DNA from: Warburgia ugandensis
Lineage: Eukaryota; Streptophyta; Magnoliopsida; Canellales; Canellaceae
DNA: 64,000 nt
Direction: 5' to 3'
NCBI GenBank assembly: GCA_035236585.1
Contig: CP141128.1
Location: forward strand, 25,387,618-25,451,617
The notes under the pieces were generated by a model. That model did not search any database, was not told the origin of the DNA, and saw only the letters and a list, made by a program, of their open reading frames with translations. Positions 20,526 to 32,391 of the stretch are shown piece by piece; position 1 is the first letter of the stretch; each line of letters opens with the position of its first letter. The translations under genes and the position numbers were made by a program.

Positions 20526-22155
20526 CCCTCAAGGACATGCAATTTTTCAAGAACTCAATGCCCACAAATCATGCAATATATACAATATTTTGCAAAACAT
20601 GTCTATGCATAATGTATTTAATCAGATGCATGTTGAATTCACTTATATGCTAAACAAGCCATAAAATAAGTCATGCTAAACAAGTCATACTTAAAACATG
20701 CATTCAAAACAATCATGGCTCTTTTTAAAAGTCTAGTAGCGATAGAGCACCTACCTCAAAGTCTCCTGGAGTCACGTTCTTCATCAGTCAACCCGTCCTT
20801 GGGTCTCATTTATAAATTCCTGGATATGAATGGATACAAGGAGTCCTTATCAATTTCAATCTATTTAGACATTAGATCGCTATATCTACCTTTTAGGGTC
20901 CATGGTCCTTGCCTATTTCATTGTCATGCTAGATCCTATGATATGGATCTACTATTCAATAGGTAAACTCTATAAATTGTCCTTGGATCCTAACTTTAAA
21001 GTCTCATTAGTCCGCGTGTCCCAGTTCCCAAGACACCCGTGTATCCTGGTTGAACCGCAACTGCCTCACATGTGTGCGCGCCCAAAGGCTGTGCCAGGGA
21101 CCACGTTTTGCACATGCACATGCATGCTCAAGTGACGCGCTATGCCGCGCATCCTGGATGGCATCACACGGATGCACCTTTGGTGTATCATGGCGCATCT
21201 CAGCTCCCAGGGCACCCCGTGCATCCTAGTTGAGCCAGGACCCGTGCCCTGCATTGCGCGCTCACCCCAAGGCCACACCAGGGATAGTGTATACACTGTC
21301 GTATGCCTGGAACCCGTCCCAGGGACCTAGTCTCAGGTGCAGGTGGAGCATGGTGTCCTTGGGACGCCTGGTTCGTACAAGGCCGGCTAAATCGGCTTGG
21401 AGCGTTTTCCAGCCAAGAAACCCAGCTGGGAAGAGACCAAATCCGGCATGGATCTTGACCTGGGGGAAGCAAAATAAAGAGAAGGTAAGGAGGGGCTTAC
21501 CTGGGTAGCCTAAGGACGCCCTTTTTCCTGGTGGTGCGTTTCCCTCTGCCGGAAACCTATGTTGTCAGAACCCACGAAGAAGGGGCAAACCCGAATGCCA
21601 GACCAGAAAGGAGAGGTGGGGAAATGGGGAGACGGCAAAAGGAATGGCCAGCCTGACTAGGGCCTGGCCGTTGCTGAAAAATGCAGAGGAGATGGGTTTT
21701 CAATTTTGCCGGAAACCCCAGTCTCAAAATGGCTAGAAAATCGTGTTTTGGAGAGGGGGGAGATGGGGCTTTTTATAGCCCTGCTATGACGGTGCTGCCA
21801 TTGGCGGTGGTAGAAACCTTTGCAAATGAGGTTTCTAGAGAGATCTGGAGGTGGAAGACGACAGGGGGTGCCGTTATCGTAACCGCCCCCTGTGTTTTTC
21901 GTTCTTTTTCATTTTTTGTTTAGTTTACAAAAGTACCCCTGATCTTTAAACAGCCGTAACTTGTTCATACGAACTCCGTTTTCGACGTTCTTTGAGGCGT
22001 TGGATTCCATTTTTGGATTAGAATCTAATGGTTCCAAGCTTTCACACAAATTATTTCATTTATTATTTTAAATAAAGTAAAATATTCAACACAGTTTATT
22101 TCCCATAAAATGTCCAATTTTTGTTAAAAATAGCGTAAATTGCTTAGGAGTTACA
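20526..22155 (-). repeat. L1 5' LTR, third piece (U3 side)
   Basis: It corresponds to about 1,410-3,059 of the L1 3' LTR and ends GAGTTACA, the complement of the LTR start. It holds a TATA-like box (complement 21,771-21,777), a possible leader donor (21,499-21,500) and the satellite-like segment about 21,866-22,155. With the other two pieces the LTR totals 2,683 bp. Confidence 0.9.
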
Positions 22156-22160
22156 TGAAT
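22156..22160. repeat. Target site duplication TGAAT, right copy (L1)
   Basis: Exact match to 314-318, directly after the L1 terminus GTTACA. Confidence 0.93.
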
Positions 22161-23684
22161 AGTAGATCCATATCATAGGATCTAGCTTGAAAATGAATTA
22201 GGCATGGACCATAGACCCTAAAAGGCAGATCTAACAATCTAATGTCTAAATAGATTGAAATTGATAAGGACTCCTTGTATCCATTCATACCTAGGAGTTT
22301 ATAAATGAGACCTAGGGATGGGTTGAGTGATGAAGGGCATGCCTCCAGGAGACTTCGAGGTAGGTGGTCTATCGTTACTAAAATTTTAACAAAAAGAGAG
22401 AGCCCATGATTGTTTTGAATGCATGTTTTAAGTATAAATTATATGACTTGTTTAGCATGACTTATTTTGTGACTTGTTTAGCATATAAATGAATTCAGCA
22501 TGCATTTGATAAATACATTATGCATAGACATGTTTGGCAAACAATTGCATATATTGCATGATTTGTGAGCATTGTGTTCTTGAAAAATTGCATGTCCTTG
22601 AGGGTTACCAAAAGACGCTGGAGTGCCCAAAAGATGCTGGATAGGTAGTTGTGAGGGCCAAGCAATTGTGAGGGACCCAAAGGGGACAGGTTTTGAAAAA
22701 GTGGTCTTTGCTTGTTTGACCGTATATGATTTGGGCTAATAAGCTCGTGGGCGCTATGCCAAGAGGTCTGGGGTGGCCTCCCAGCCACTACCACTATTAG
22801 ATGGAATGGGTACCATGCCCAGAAAGGGCATGTCCCTACTTCAACTGCATGTGGTACAGGGGACTACCACTGCTGTCACGGCACTTCTCGAAGTGTCATA
22901 TGTCCCATGGAGGTATATGACCCTGTGTCCCTAGGTACCCGAGGACCACACGGCGGCGAGGTGGTGGGCATAGTTGGGGCCTATGGTTTGAGGATTTACT
23001 TGCATTGCATATGGCATAACATGAGGTTGGTCAACCATACCAGATATCCATGAGTTGGATTCAGTTGAGCATCTTATGCATATCATTATGTTTATGATAT
23101 ATATATGACACTTTCGACTAGGATTATGCGATTCCTTAAGTCGTCAGTATTCCAATTCGACAATGGTTTTTTAATATCGATATTGAACATGGTTGTTCGA
23201 ACATGCACATGCTTTAAAGAGCATATGATTTTAAACATAGCATGCATTGTAAAACTAGTAGTAATAGACTCCTACTAAGTATAGTATATACTCACCCTAT
23301 CCTTAACATTTTTCAGGATAGTTCCATCCACGAGTAGAAGACACCTATGTTAGTGCTACGAGCAAAGAAAAATCAAAAGGAGACAATTGTACATGTAAGT
23401 AAACACTCTACCCCTTGGACATGTATTTGTATTTATTTACAGTTGGGCTGTGAGCTATGACCAGATGGACCTGGGAAAAACATTTATGAATTCTGAATTT
23501 TTCCAAAATAACTTTGGTTGTTATGAAAGCAAATGACACTCGGGGCTTTCAAAATGAGTTTAAAACAAAAGATTTTCCAGTGCATTGCATGGTTTTTATA
23601 AAATGGTTTTCAAATAGGGATGCATCCCGCCTTAGGTATTAGATCTTGCAATTAAAAAAGCATGGGAAAACCCGAGTCGTCACA
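22161..23684 (+). mobile_element. LTR0, right part, abutting the satellite
   Basis: The plus-strand LTR continues from the L1 insertion site (AGTAGATCCATATCATAGGA) to ...CCCGAGTCGTCACA at 23,684. It aligns with 14,035-15,494 of L2. A splice-like mini-exon lies at 23,317-23,394. No primer site follows. The satellite begins at 23,685 in the middle of a monomer, so this is either a solo LTR or a 3' LTR at the array edge. Confidence 0.88.
23317..23394 (+). promoter_or_regulatory. Splice-like mini-exon module in LTR0
   Basis: CCTTAACATTTTTCAG ends at 23,316. GTAAGTAAAC follows at 23,395. Both signals match those in L1, L2 and L3. Confidence 0.5.
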
Positions 23685-24483
23685 CCTCAAAGTCAAGCCT
23701 ATTTTGGTACTTAAGAATGAAAAAAAACAAAGAAAGCTCAGGGGTCCATTTTGATAATGGAAGCACTCGTTGGTGTAATAACCATTAGACATTACTCAGA
23801 AAATCAAATTCAATGAGTGAAAGAATGTTGAAAATAGTGTCTGTATGAAGAACTTATGGGACTCAAAGTCAGGGCTATTTCTGTAATTAAAAGTTAAAGA
23901 AAAAGGTAGAAACCTCAGCGAGCCATATTGGTAATGGCGGGGTTCGCTGGAGTAACAACCTTAAAATTTTCTATTCCATGATCAGTTTACGAGTTTTTCA
24001 GAAGTATATCTTTTAATAGCAAAATTATTTAGAACTAAAACTAAAACCATTAGATAGTACTCATGAAATGGAATTCAACAACAAAAGAATGCAGAAAATA
24101 GATTATGTATGAAGAAGTTATGGGACAACAAAGTCAAGGTTATTATGATAATTAAAAGAGAAAAAAAAAACGTAAAAACCTTATGTGGTCATTCTGATAA
24201 TGGCGAGGCTCGCTGGCGCAACAACCTTAAAATTTTACTATTCAATGATCAATTTACGACTTTTCAAGAAGTACAACTTTTCATAGGAAAATTATTTAGA
24301 ACTAAAACAGAAACCATTAGATAGTACTAAGATAATCGAATTCAATGAGCGAAAGAATGCTGAAAATAGAGTCCGTATGAAGAAGTTGTGGGACCACAAA
24401 ATCAGGGCTATCTCATTAATTAAAATTGAGAAAAAAAAATAGAAACCATAGGGTGCCATTTTGATAATGGCGGGGCTCGTTGG

Positions 24484-24660
24484 TGTAATGACCATTAGTT
24501 GGTACTCAGAAAATAGAATTCAACGAGGGAAAGAATGCTGAAAATAGTCTCCGTGTGAAGAAGTTATGGGACCTCAAAGTCAGGGCTAATTCGGTACTTA
24601 AAAGTGAGAAAAAACAAAGAAACCTCAGGAGTCCATTTTGCTAATGGCAGCGCTCGCTGG
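24484..24660 (+). repeat. Example short satellite monomer (177 bp)
   Basis: It starts TGTAATGACCATTAG and runs to the next start at TGCAATATCCATTAG. The TGTAAC-like start is joined directly to CCATTAG, without the ~88-bp block found in long monomers. Confidence 0.8.
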
Positions 24661-25251
24661 TGCAATATCCATTAGATATTACTCAGAAAATCAAATTGAA
24701 TGAGCGAAAGAATGCTGAAAATAGTGTACGTATGAAGAACTTATGGGACCTAAAAGTCAGGGCTACTTCTGTAATTAAAAGTTAAAGAAAAATGCAGAAA
24801 CCTCAGGGAGCCATTTTGATAACGAAAGGGCTCCCTGGTGTAACAACCTTAAAATTTTACTATTCCATAATCAGTTTTTGAGTTTTCAAGAACTCAAATA
24901 GAAACCATTGGATATTAATCAGAAAATGGCAATCAACGAGCGAAAGAACTCTGAAAATAGAGTCGGTATGAAGAAGTTGTAGGACCTCAAAGTCAAGGCT
25001 ATTTCAGTATTTAAAAGTAAAAAAAAAAATAGAAACCTCAAGTGTCCATTTTGATAATGGCGGGGCTCGCTGCTGTAACAACCACGAGACGATACTCAGA
25101 AAATCAAATTCAACACGCAAAAGAATGCTCAAAATAGAGTCTGTATGAAGAAGTTATGGGACCTCAAAATAAGAGCTATTTTTGTATTTAAAAGTTAAAG
25201 AAAAACATAGCTACCTCAAGGAGCCATATTGGTAATGGCGGGGTTCGCTAG

Positions 25252-25519
25252 TGTAACAACCTTAAAATTTTCTATTCCATGATCGGTTTCCGAGTTTTCA
25301 AGAAGTATTTCTTTTAATAGGAAAATTATTTGGAACCAAAACTAAAACCATTAGATAGTAGTCAGGAAATGGAATTCAACAAGTGAAAGAATGCAGAAAA
25401 TAGATTCCGTATGAAGAAGTTATGGAACAATAAAGCCAGGGTTATTATGATATTTAACAGAGAAAAAAAAAAACAAAGAAAACTTAGGTGGTCATTTTGA
25501 TAATGGCAGGGCTCACTGG
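25252..25519 (+). repeat. Example long satellite monomer (268 bp)
   Basis: It starts TGTAACAACCTTAAAATTTT and includes ATAGGAAAATTATTT, ACCATTAGATAGTAGTC, CGTATGAAGAAGTTATGG (25,408-25,425) and TTTTGATAATGGC, ending before the next GCAACAACC. It corresponds to LTR bases 1 to about 300, with a shorter gap after the first 60 bp. Confidence 0.78.
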
Positions 25520-28500
25520 GGCAACAACCTTAAAATTTTACTATTCAATGATCAATTTACGAGTTTTCAAGAAGTATATCTTTTCGTAGGAAAATTATTT
25601 AGAAGTAAAACAAAAACCATTGCGTAGTACTAAGATAATGGAATTCAGTGAGCGAAAGAATGCTGAAAATAGAAACCATAGGGGGCCATTTTGATAATGG
25701 CGGGGCTCATTGGTGTAACAACCATTAGTTGTTACTCAAAAAATAGGATTCAACGAGGGAAACAATGCTGAAAATAGACTCCGTGTGAAGAAGTTATGGG
25801 ACCTGAAAGTTAGGGCTATTTCGGTACTTAAGAATGAAAAAAAAAAGTAACCTTAGTGGTCCACTTTGATAATGGAAGCGCTCACTGGTGTAATAACCAT
25901 TAGATATTACTCCGAAAATTAAATTCAATGAGCGAAAGAATGCTAAAAATAGTGTCTGTATGAAGAACCTATGGGACTCAAAATCAAGGCAATTTCTGTA
26001 AGTAAAAGTTAAACGAAAAGGTAGAAACCTCAGGGAGCCATATTGGTAATGGCGTCGTTCACTGGAGTAACAACCTTAAAATTTTCTATTCCATGATCAG
26101 TTTACGAGTTTTTAAGAAGTATATCTTTTAATAGGAAAATTATTTGAACTAAAACTAAAACCATTAGATAGTACTCAGGAAATGGAATTCAACGAGCGAA
26201 TGGATGCAGAAAATAGATTCCGTATGAGGAAGTTATGGGAAAACAAAGTCAGGGTTATTATGATAACTAAAAGAGAAAAAAAATAATAATAAGGAAACCT
26301 TAGGTTGCCATTTTGATAATGGCGGGGCTCGCTGGGGCAACAACCTTAAAATTTAACTATTCAATGATCAATTTATGAGTTTTCAAGAAGTATATCTTTT
26401 CATAGGAAAATTATTTAGAACTAAAACAGAAACCATTGGATAGTACTAAGATAATGGAATTCAATGAGGGAAGGAATGCTAAAAATAGATTCCGTATGAA
26501 GAAGTTGTGGAATCTCAAAATCAAGGCTATCTCATTAATTAAAATTGAAAAAAAAAAAAATAGAAACCATAGGGGGCCATTTTGATAATGGCAGGGCTCG
26601 TTGGTGTAACAACCATTAGTTGTTACTCAAAAAATAGGATTCAGTGAGGGAAACAATGCTGAAAATAGACTCCGTGTGAAGAAGTTATGGGACCTCAAAG
26701 TCAGGGCTATTTCGGTACTTAAGAATGAAAAAAAACAAAGAAAGCTCAGGGGTCCATTTTGATAATGGAAGCACTCGTTGGTGTAATAACCATTAGACAT
26801 TACTCAGAAAATCAAATTCAATGAGTGAAAGAATGTTGAAAATAGTGTCTGTATGAAGAACTTATGGGACTCAAAGTCAGGGCTATTTCTGTAATTAAAA
26901 GTTAAAGAAAAAGGTAGAAACCTCAGCGAGCCATATTGGTAATGGCGGGGTTCGCTGGAGTAACAACCTTAAAATTTTCTATTCCATGATCAGTTTACGA
27001 GTTTTTCAGAAGTATATCTTTTAATAGCAAAATTATTTAGAACTAAAACTAAAACCATTAGATAGTACTCATGAAATGGAATTCAACAACAAAAGAATGC
27101 AGAAAATAGATTATGTATGAAGAAGTTATGGGACAACAAAGTCAAGGTTATTATGATAATTAAAAGAGAAAAAAAAAACGTAAAAACCTTATGTGGTCAT
27201 TCTGATAATGGCGAGGCTCGCTGGGGCAACAACCTTAAAATTTTACTATTCAATGATCAATTTACGACTTTTCAAGAAGTACAACTTTTCATAGGAAAAT
27301 TATTTAGAACTAAAACAGAAACCATTAGATAGTACTAAGATAATCGAATTCAATGAGCGAAAGAATGCTGAAAATAGAGTCCGTATGAAGAAGTTGTGGG
27401 ACCACAAAATCAGGGCTATCTCATTAATTAAAACTGAGAAAAAAAAATAGAAACCATAGGGTGCCATTTTGATAATGGCGGGGCTCGTTGGTGTAATGAC
27501 CATTAGTTGGTACTCAGAAAATAGAATTCAACGAGGGAAAGAATGCTGAAAATAGTCTCCGTGTGAAGAAGTTATGGGACCTCAAAGTCAGGGCTAATTC
27601 GGTACTTAAAAGTGAGAAAAAACAAAGAAACCTCAGGAGTCCATTTTGCTAATGGCAGCGCTCGCTGGTGCAATATCCATTAGATATTACTCAGAAAATC
27701 AAATTGAATGAGCGAAAGAATGCTGAAAATAGTGTACGTATGAAGAACTTATGGGACCTAAAAGTCAGGGCTACTTCTGTAATTAAAAGTTAAAGAAAAA
27801 TGTAGAAACCTCAGGGAGCCATTTTGATAACGACAGGGCTCCCTGGTGTAACAACCTTAAAATTTTACTATTCCATAATCAGTTTTTGAGTTTTCAAGAG
27901 CTCAAATAGAAACCATTGGATATTAATCAGAAAATGGAAATCAACGAGCGAAAGAACTCTGAAAATAGAGTCGGTATGAAGAAGTTGTAGGACCTCAAAG
28001 TCAAGGCTATTTGAGTATTTAAAAGTAAAAAAAAAAATAGAAACCTCAAGTGTCCATTTTGATAATGGCGGGGCTCGCTGCTGTAACAACCACGAGACAT
28101 TACTCAGAAAATCAAATTCAACACGCAAAAGAATGCTCAAAATAGAGTCTGTATGAAGAAGTTATGGGACCTCAAAATAAGAGCTATTTTTGTATTTAAA
28201 AGTTAAAGAAAAACATAGCTACCTCAGGGAGCCATATTGGTAATGGCGGGGTTCGCTAGTGTAACAACCTTAAAATTTTCTATTCCATGATCGGTTTCCG
28301 AGTTTTCAAGAAGTATTTCTTTTAATAGGAAAATTATTTGGAACCAAAACTAAAACCATTAGATAGTAGTCAGGAAATGGAATTCAACAAGTGAAAGAAT
28401 GCAGAAAATAGATTCCGTATGAAGAAGTTATGGAACAATAAAGTCAGGGTTATTATGATATTTAAAAGAGAAAAAAAAAAACAAAGAAAACTTAGGTGGT

Positions 28501-31500
28501 CATTTTGATAATGGCAGGGCTCACTGGGGCAACAACCTTAAAATTTTACTATTCAATGATCAATTTACGAGTTTTCAAGAAGTATATCTTTTCGTAGGAA
28601 AATTATTTAGAAGTAAAACAAAAACCATTGCGTAGTACTAAGATAATGGAATTCAGTGAACGAAAGAATGCTTAAAATAGAAACCATAGGGGGCCATTTT
28701 GATAATGGCGGGGCTCATTGGTGTAACAACCATTAGTTGTTACTCAAAAAATAGGATTCAACGAGGGAAACAATGCTGAAAATAGACTCCGTGTGAAGAA
28801 GTTATGGGACCTGAAAGTTAGGGCTATTTCGGTACTTAAGAATGAAAAAAAAAAGTAACCTTAGTGGTCCACTTTGATAATGGAAGCGCTCGCTGGTGTA
28901 ATAACCATTAGATATTACTCCGAAAATTAAATTCAATGAGCGAAAGAATGCTAAAAATAGTGTCTGTATGAAGAACCTATGGGACTCAAAATCAAGGCAA
29001 TTTCTGTAAGTAAAAGTTAAACGAAAAGGTAGAAACCTCAGGGAGCCATATTGGTAATGGCGTGGTTCACTGGAGTAACAACCTTAAAATTTTCTATTCC
29101 ATGATCAGTTTACGAGGTTTTAAGAAGTATATCTTTTAATTGGAAAATTATTCGAACTAAAACTAAAAGCATTAGAGAGTACTCAGGAAATGGAATTCAA
29201 CGAGCGAATGGATGCAGAAAATAGATTCCGTATGAGGAAGTTATGGGAAAACAAAGTCAGGGTTATTATGATAACTAAAAGAGAAAAAAAAAGAAAAAGG
29301 AAACCTTAGGTTGCCATTTTGATAATGGCGGGGCTCGCTGGGGCAACAACCTTAAAATTTAACTATTCAATGATCAATTTATGAGTTTTCAAGAAGTATA
29401 TCTTTTCATAGGAAAATAATTTAGAACTAAAACAGAAACCATTGGATAGTACTAAGATAATGGAATTCAATGAGGGAAGGAATCCTAAAAATAGATTCCG
29501 TATGAAGAAGTTGTGGAATCTCAAAATCAAGGCTATCTCATTAATTAAAACTGAAAAAAAAAAAAATAGAAACCATAGGGGGCCATTTTGATAATGGCAG
29601 GGCTCGTTGGTGTAACAACCATTAGTTGTTACTCAAAAAATAGTATTCAGTGAGGGAGACAATGGTGAAAATAGACTCCGTGTGAAGAAGTTATGGGACC
29701 TCAAAGTCAGGGCTATTTCGGTACTTAAGAATGAAGAAAAACAAAGAAACCTTAGGGGTCCATTTTGATAATGTAACCGCTCGCTAGTGTAATAACCATT
29801 AGACATTACACAGAAAATCAAATTCAATGAGGGAAAGAATGCTGAAAATAGTGTCTGTATGAAGAACTTATGGGACTCAAAGTCAGGGCTATTTCTGTAA
29901 TTAAAAGTTAAAGAAAAAGGTAGAAACCTCAGCGAGCCATATTGGTAATGGCGGGGTTCGCTGGAGTAACAACCTTAAAATTTTCTATTCCATGATCAGT
30001 TTACGAGTTTTTCAGAAGTATATCTTTTAATAGCAAAATTATTTAGAACTAAAACTAAAACCATTAGATAGTACTCATGAAATGGAATTCAACAACAAAA
30101 GAATGCAGAAAATAGATTATGTATGAAGAAGTTATGGGACAACAAAGTCAAGGTTATTATGATAATTAAAAGAGAAAAAAAAAACGTAAAAACCTTATGT
30201 GGTCATTCTGATAATGGCGAGGCTCGCTGGGGCAACAACCTTAAAATTTTACTATTCAATGATCAATTTACGACTTTTCAAGAAGTACAACTTTTCATAG
30301 GAAAATTATTTAGAACTAAAACAGAAACCATTAGATAGTACTAAGATAATCGAATTCAATGAGCGAAAGAATGCTGAAAATAGAGTCCGTATGAAGAAGT
30401 TGTGGGACCACAAAATCAGGGCTATCTCATTAATTAAAACTGAGAAAAAAAAATAGAAACCATAGGGTGCCATTTTGATAATGGCGGGGCTCGTTGGTGT
30501 AATGACCATTAGTTGGTACTCAGAAAATAGAATTCAACGAGGGAAAGAATGCTGAAAATAGTCTCCGTGTGAAGAAGTTATGGGACCTCAAAGTCAGGGC
30601 TAATTCGGTACTTAAAAGTGAGAAAAAACAAAGAAACCTCAGGAGTCCATTTTGCTAATGGCAGCGCTCGCTGGTGCAATATCCATTAGATATTACTCAG
30701 AAAATCAAATTGAATGAGCGAAAGAATGCTGAAAATAGTGTACGTATGAAGAACTTATGGGACCTAAAAGTCAGGGCTACTTCTGTAATTAAAAGTTAAA
30801 GAAAAATGTAGAAACCTCAGGGAGCCATTTTGATAACGACAGGGCTCCCTGGTGTAACAACCTTAAAATTTTACTATTCCATAATCAGTTTTTGAGTTTT
30901 CAAGAACTCAAATAGAAACCATTGGATATTAATCAGAAAATGGAAATCAACGAGCGAAAGAACTCTGAAAATAGAGTCGGCATGAAGAAGTTGTAGGACC
31001 TCAAAGTCAAGGCTATTTCAGTATTTAAAAGTAAAAAAAAAAATAGAAACCTCAAGTGTCCATTTTGATAATGGCGGGGCTCGCTGCTGTAACAACCACG
31101 AGACATTACTCAGAAAATCAAATTCAACACGCAAAAGAATGCTCAAAATAGAGTCTGTATGAAGAAGTTATGGGACCTCAAAATAAGAGCTATTTTTGTA
31201 TTTAAAAGTTAAAGAAAAACATAGCTACCTCAGGGAGCCATATTGGTAATGGCGGGGTTCGCTAGTGTAACAACCTTAAAATTTTCTATTCCATGATCGG
31301 TTTCCGAGTTTTCAAGAAGTATTTCTTTTAATAGGAAAATTATTTGGAACCAAAACTAAAACCATTAGATAGTAGTCAGGAAATGGAATTCAACAAGTGA
31401 AAGAATGCAGAAAATAGATTTCGTATGAAGAAGTTATGGAACAATAAAGTCAGGGTTATTATGATATTTAAAAGAGAAAAAAAAAACAAAGAAAACTTAG

Positions 31501-32391
31501 GTGGTCATTTTGATAATGGCAGGGCTCACTGGGGCAACAACCTTAAAATTTTACTATCCAATGATCAATTTACGAGTTTTCAAGAAGTATATCTTTTCGT
31601 AGGAAAATTATTTAGAAGTAAAACAAAAACCATTGCATAGTACTAAGATAATGGAATTCAGTGAACGAAAGAATGCTGAAAATAGAAACCATAGGGGGCC
31701 ATTTTGATAATGGCGGGGCTCATTGGTGTAACAACCATTAGTTGTTACTCAAAAAATAGGATTCAACGAGGGAAACAATGCTGAAAATAGACTCCGTGTG
31801 AAGAAGTTATGGGACCTGAAAGTTAGGGCTATTTCGGTACTTAAGAATGAAAAAAAAAAGTAACCTTAGTGGTCCACTTTGATAATGGAAGCGCTCGCTG
31901 GTGTAATAACCATTAGATATTACTCCGAAAATTAAATTCAATGAGCGAAAGAATGCTAAAAATAGTGTCTGTATGAAGAACCTATGGGACTCAAAATCAA
32001 GGCAATTTCTGTAAGTAAAAGTTAAACGAAAAGGTAGAAACCTCAGGGAGCCATATTGGTAATGGCGTGGTTCACTGGAGTAACAACCTTAAAATTTTCT
32101 ATTCCATGATCAGTTTACGAGTTTTTCAGAAGTATATCTTTTAATAGCAAAATTATTTAGAACTAAAACTAAAACCATTAGATAGTACTCATGAAATGGA
32201 ATTCAACAACAAAAGAATGCAGAAAATAGATTATGTATGAAGAAGTTATGGGACAACAAAGTCAAGGTTATTATGATAATTAAAAGCAAAAAAAAAACGT
32301 AAAAACCTTATGTGGTCATTCTGATAATGGCGAGGCTCGCTGGGACAACAACCTTAAAATTTTACTATTCAATGATCAATTTTTGACTTTT

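Larger units (their letters stand above)
319..22155 (-). mobile_element. L1, complete non-autonomous LTR retrotransposon (LARD-like), interrupted by two younger insertions
   Basis: Minus-strand element. It has a 3' LTR at 319-3,059, an interior at 3,060-6,565, and a 5' LTR in three pieces (6,566-7,314; 15,500-15,803; 20,526-22,155). Without the later insertions its length is about 8.9 kb, with LTRs of 2,741 and 2,683 bp. The termini are TG...CA on the sense strand, and a 5-bp TGAAT duplication flanks it. A primer binding site complementary to initiator tRNA-Met and a polypurine tract are at the expected places. The interior has no recognisable gag, protease, reverse transcriptase, RNase H or integrase, so mobilisation must have been in trans. 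The primer site and the sequence around the polypurine tract resemble Ty3/gypsy chromoviruses of Tekay type; that family assignment is inference. Confidence 0.93.
23685..32391 (+). repeat. Satellite block 1, ~3.0-kb higher-order repeat, 2.9 copies
   Basis: Head-to-tail diverged monomers of about 177, 236 and 265 bp, each with CGTATGAAGAAGTTATGG-like and CCATTTTGATAATGG-like blocks. A higher-order unit repeats at 23,685, 26,693 and 29,699 (periods 3,008 and 3,006 bp). Each unit has about 14 monomers, one of them a shared truncated monomer (near 25,650, 28,660 and 31,665). Unit copies look nearly identical while monomers within a unit differ much, the hallmark of recent higher-order amplification. 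The third unit is cut by the LTR at 32,392. Open frames of about 71 codons (24,109, 27,117, 30,123) simply recur with the unit. Confidence 0.93.

Noticed and set aside
24109-24324. Repeated 71-codon frames beginning MKKLW in satellite blocks
   Set aside because: They recur at the higher-order period (24,109; 27,117; 30,123; similar in other blocks) because the monomer contains ATGAAGAAG. They are broken in most monomers and there is no sign of expression.
23685-32391. Regular repeats resembling a CRISPR array
   Set aside because: Units are contiguous 177-268 bp monomers without unique spacers, in a plant-type context. This is satellite DNA.
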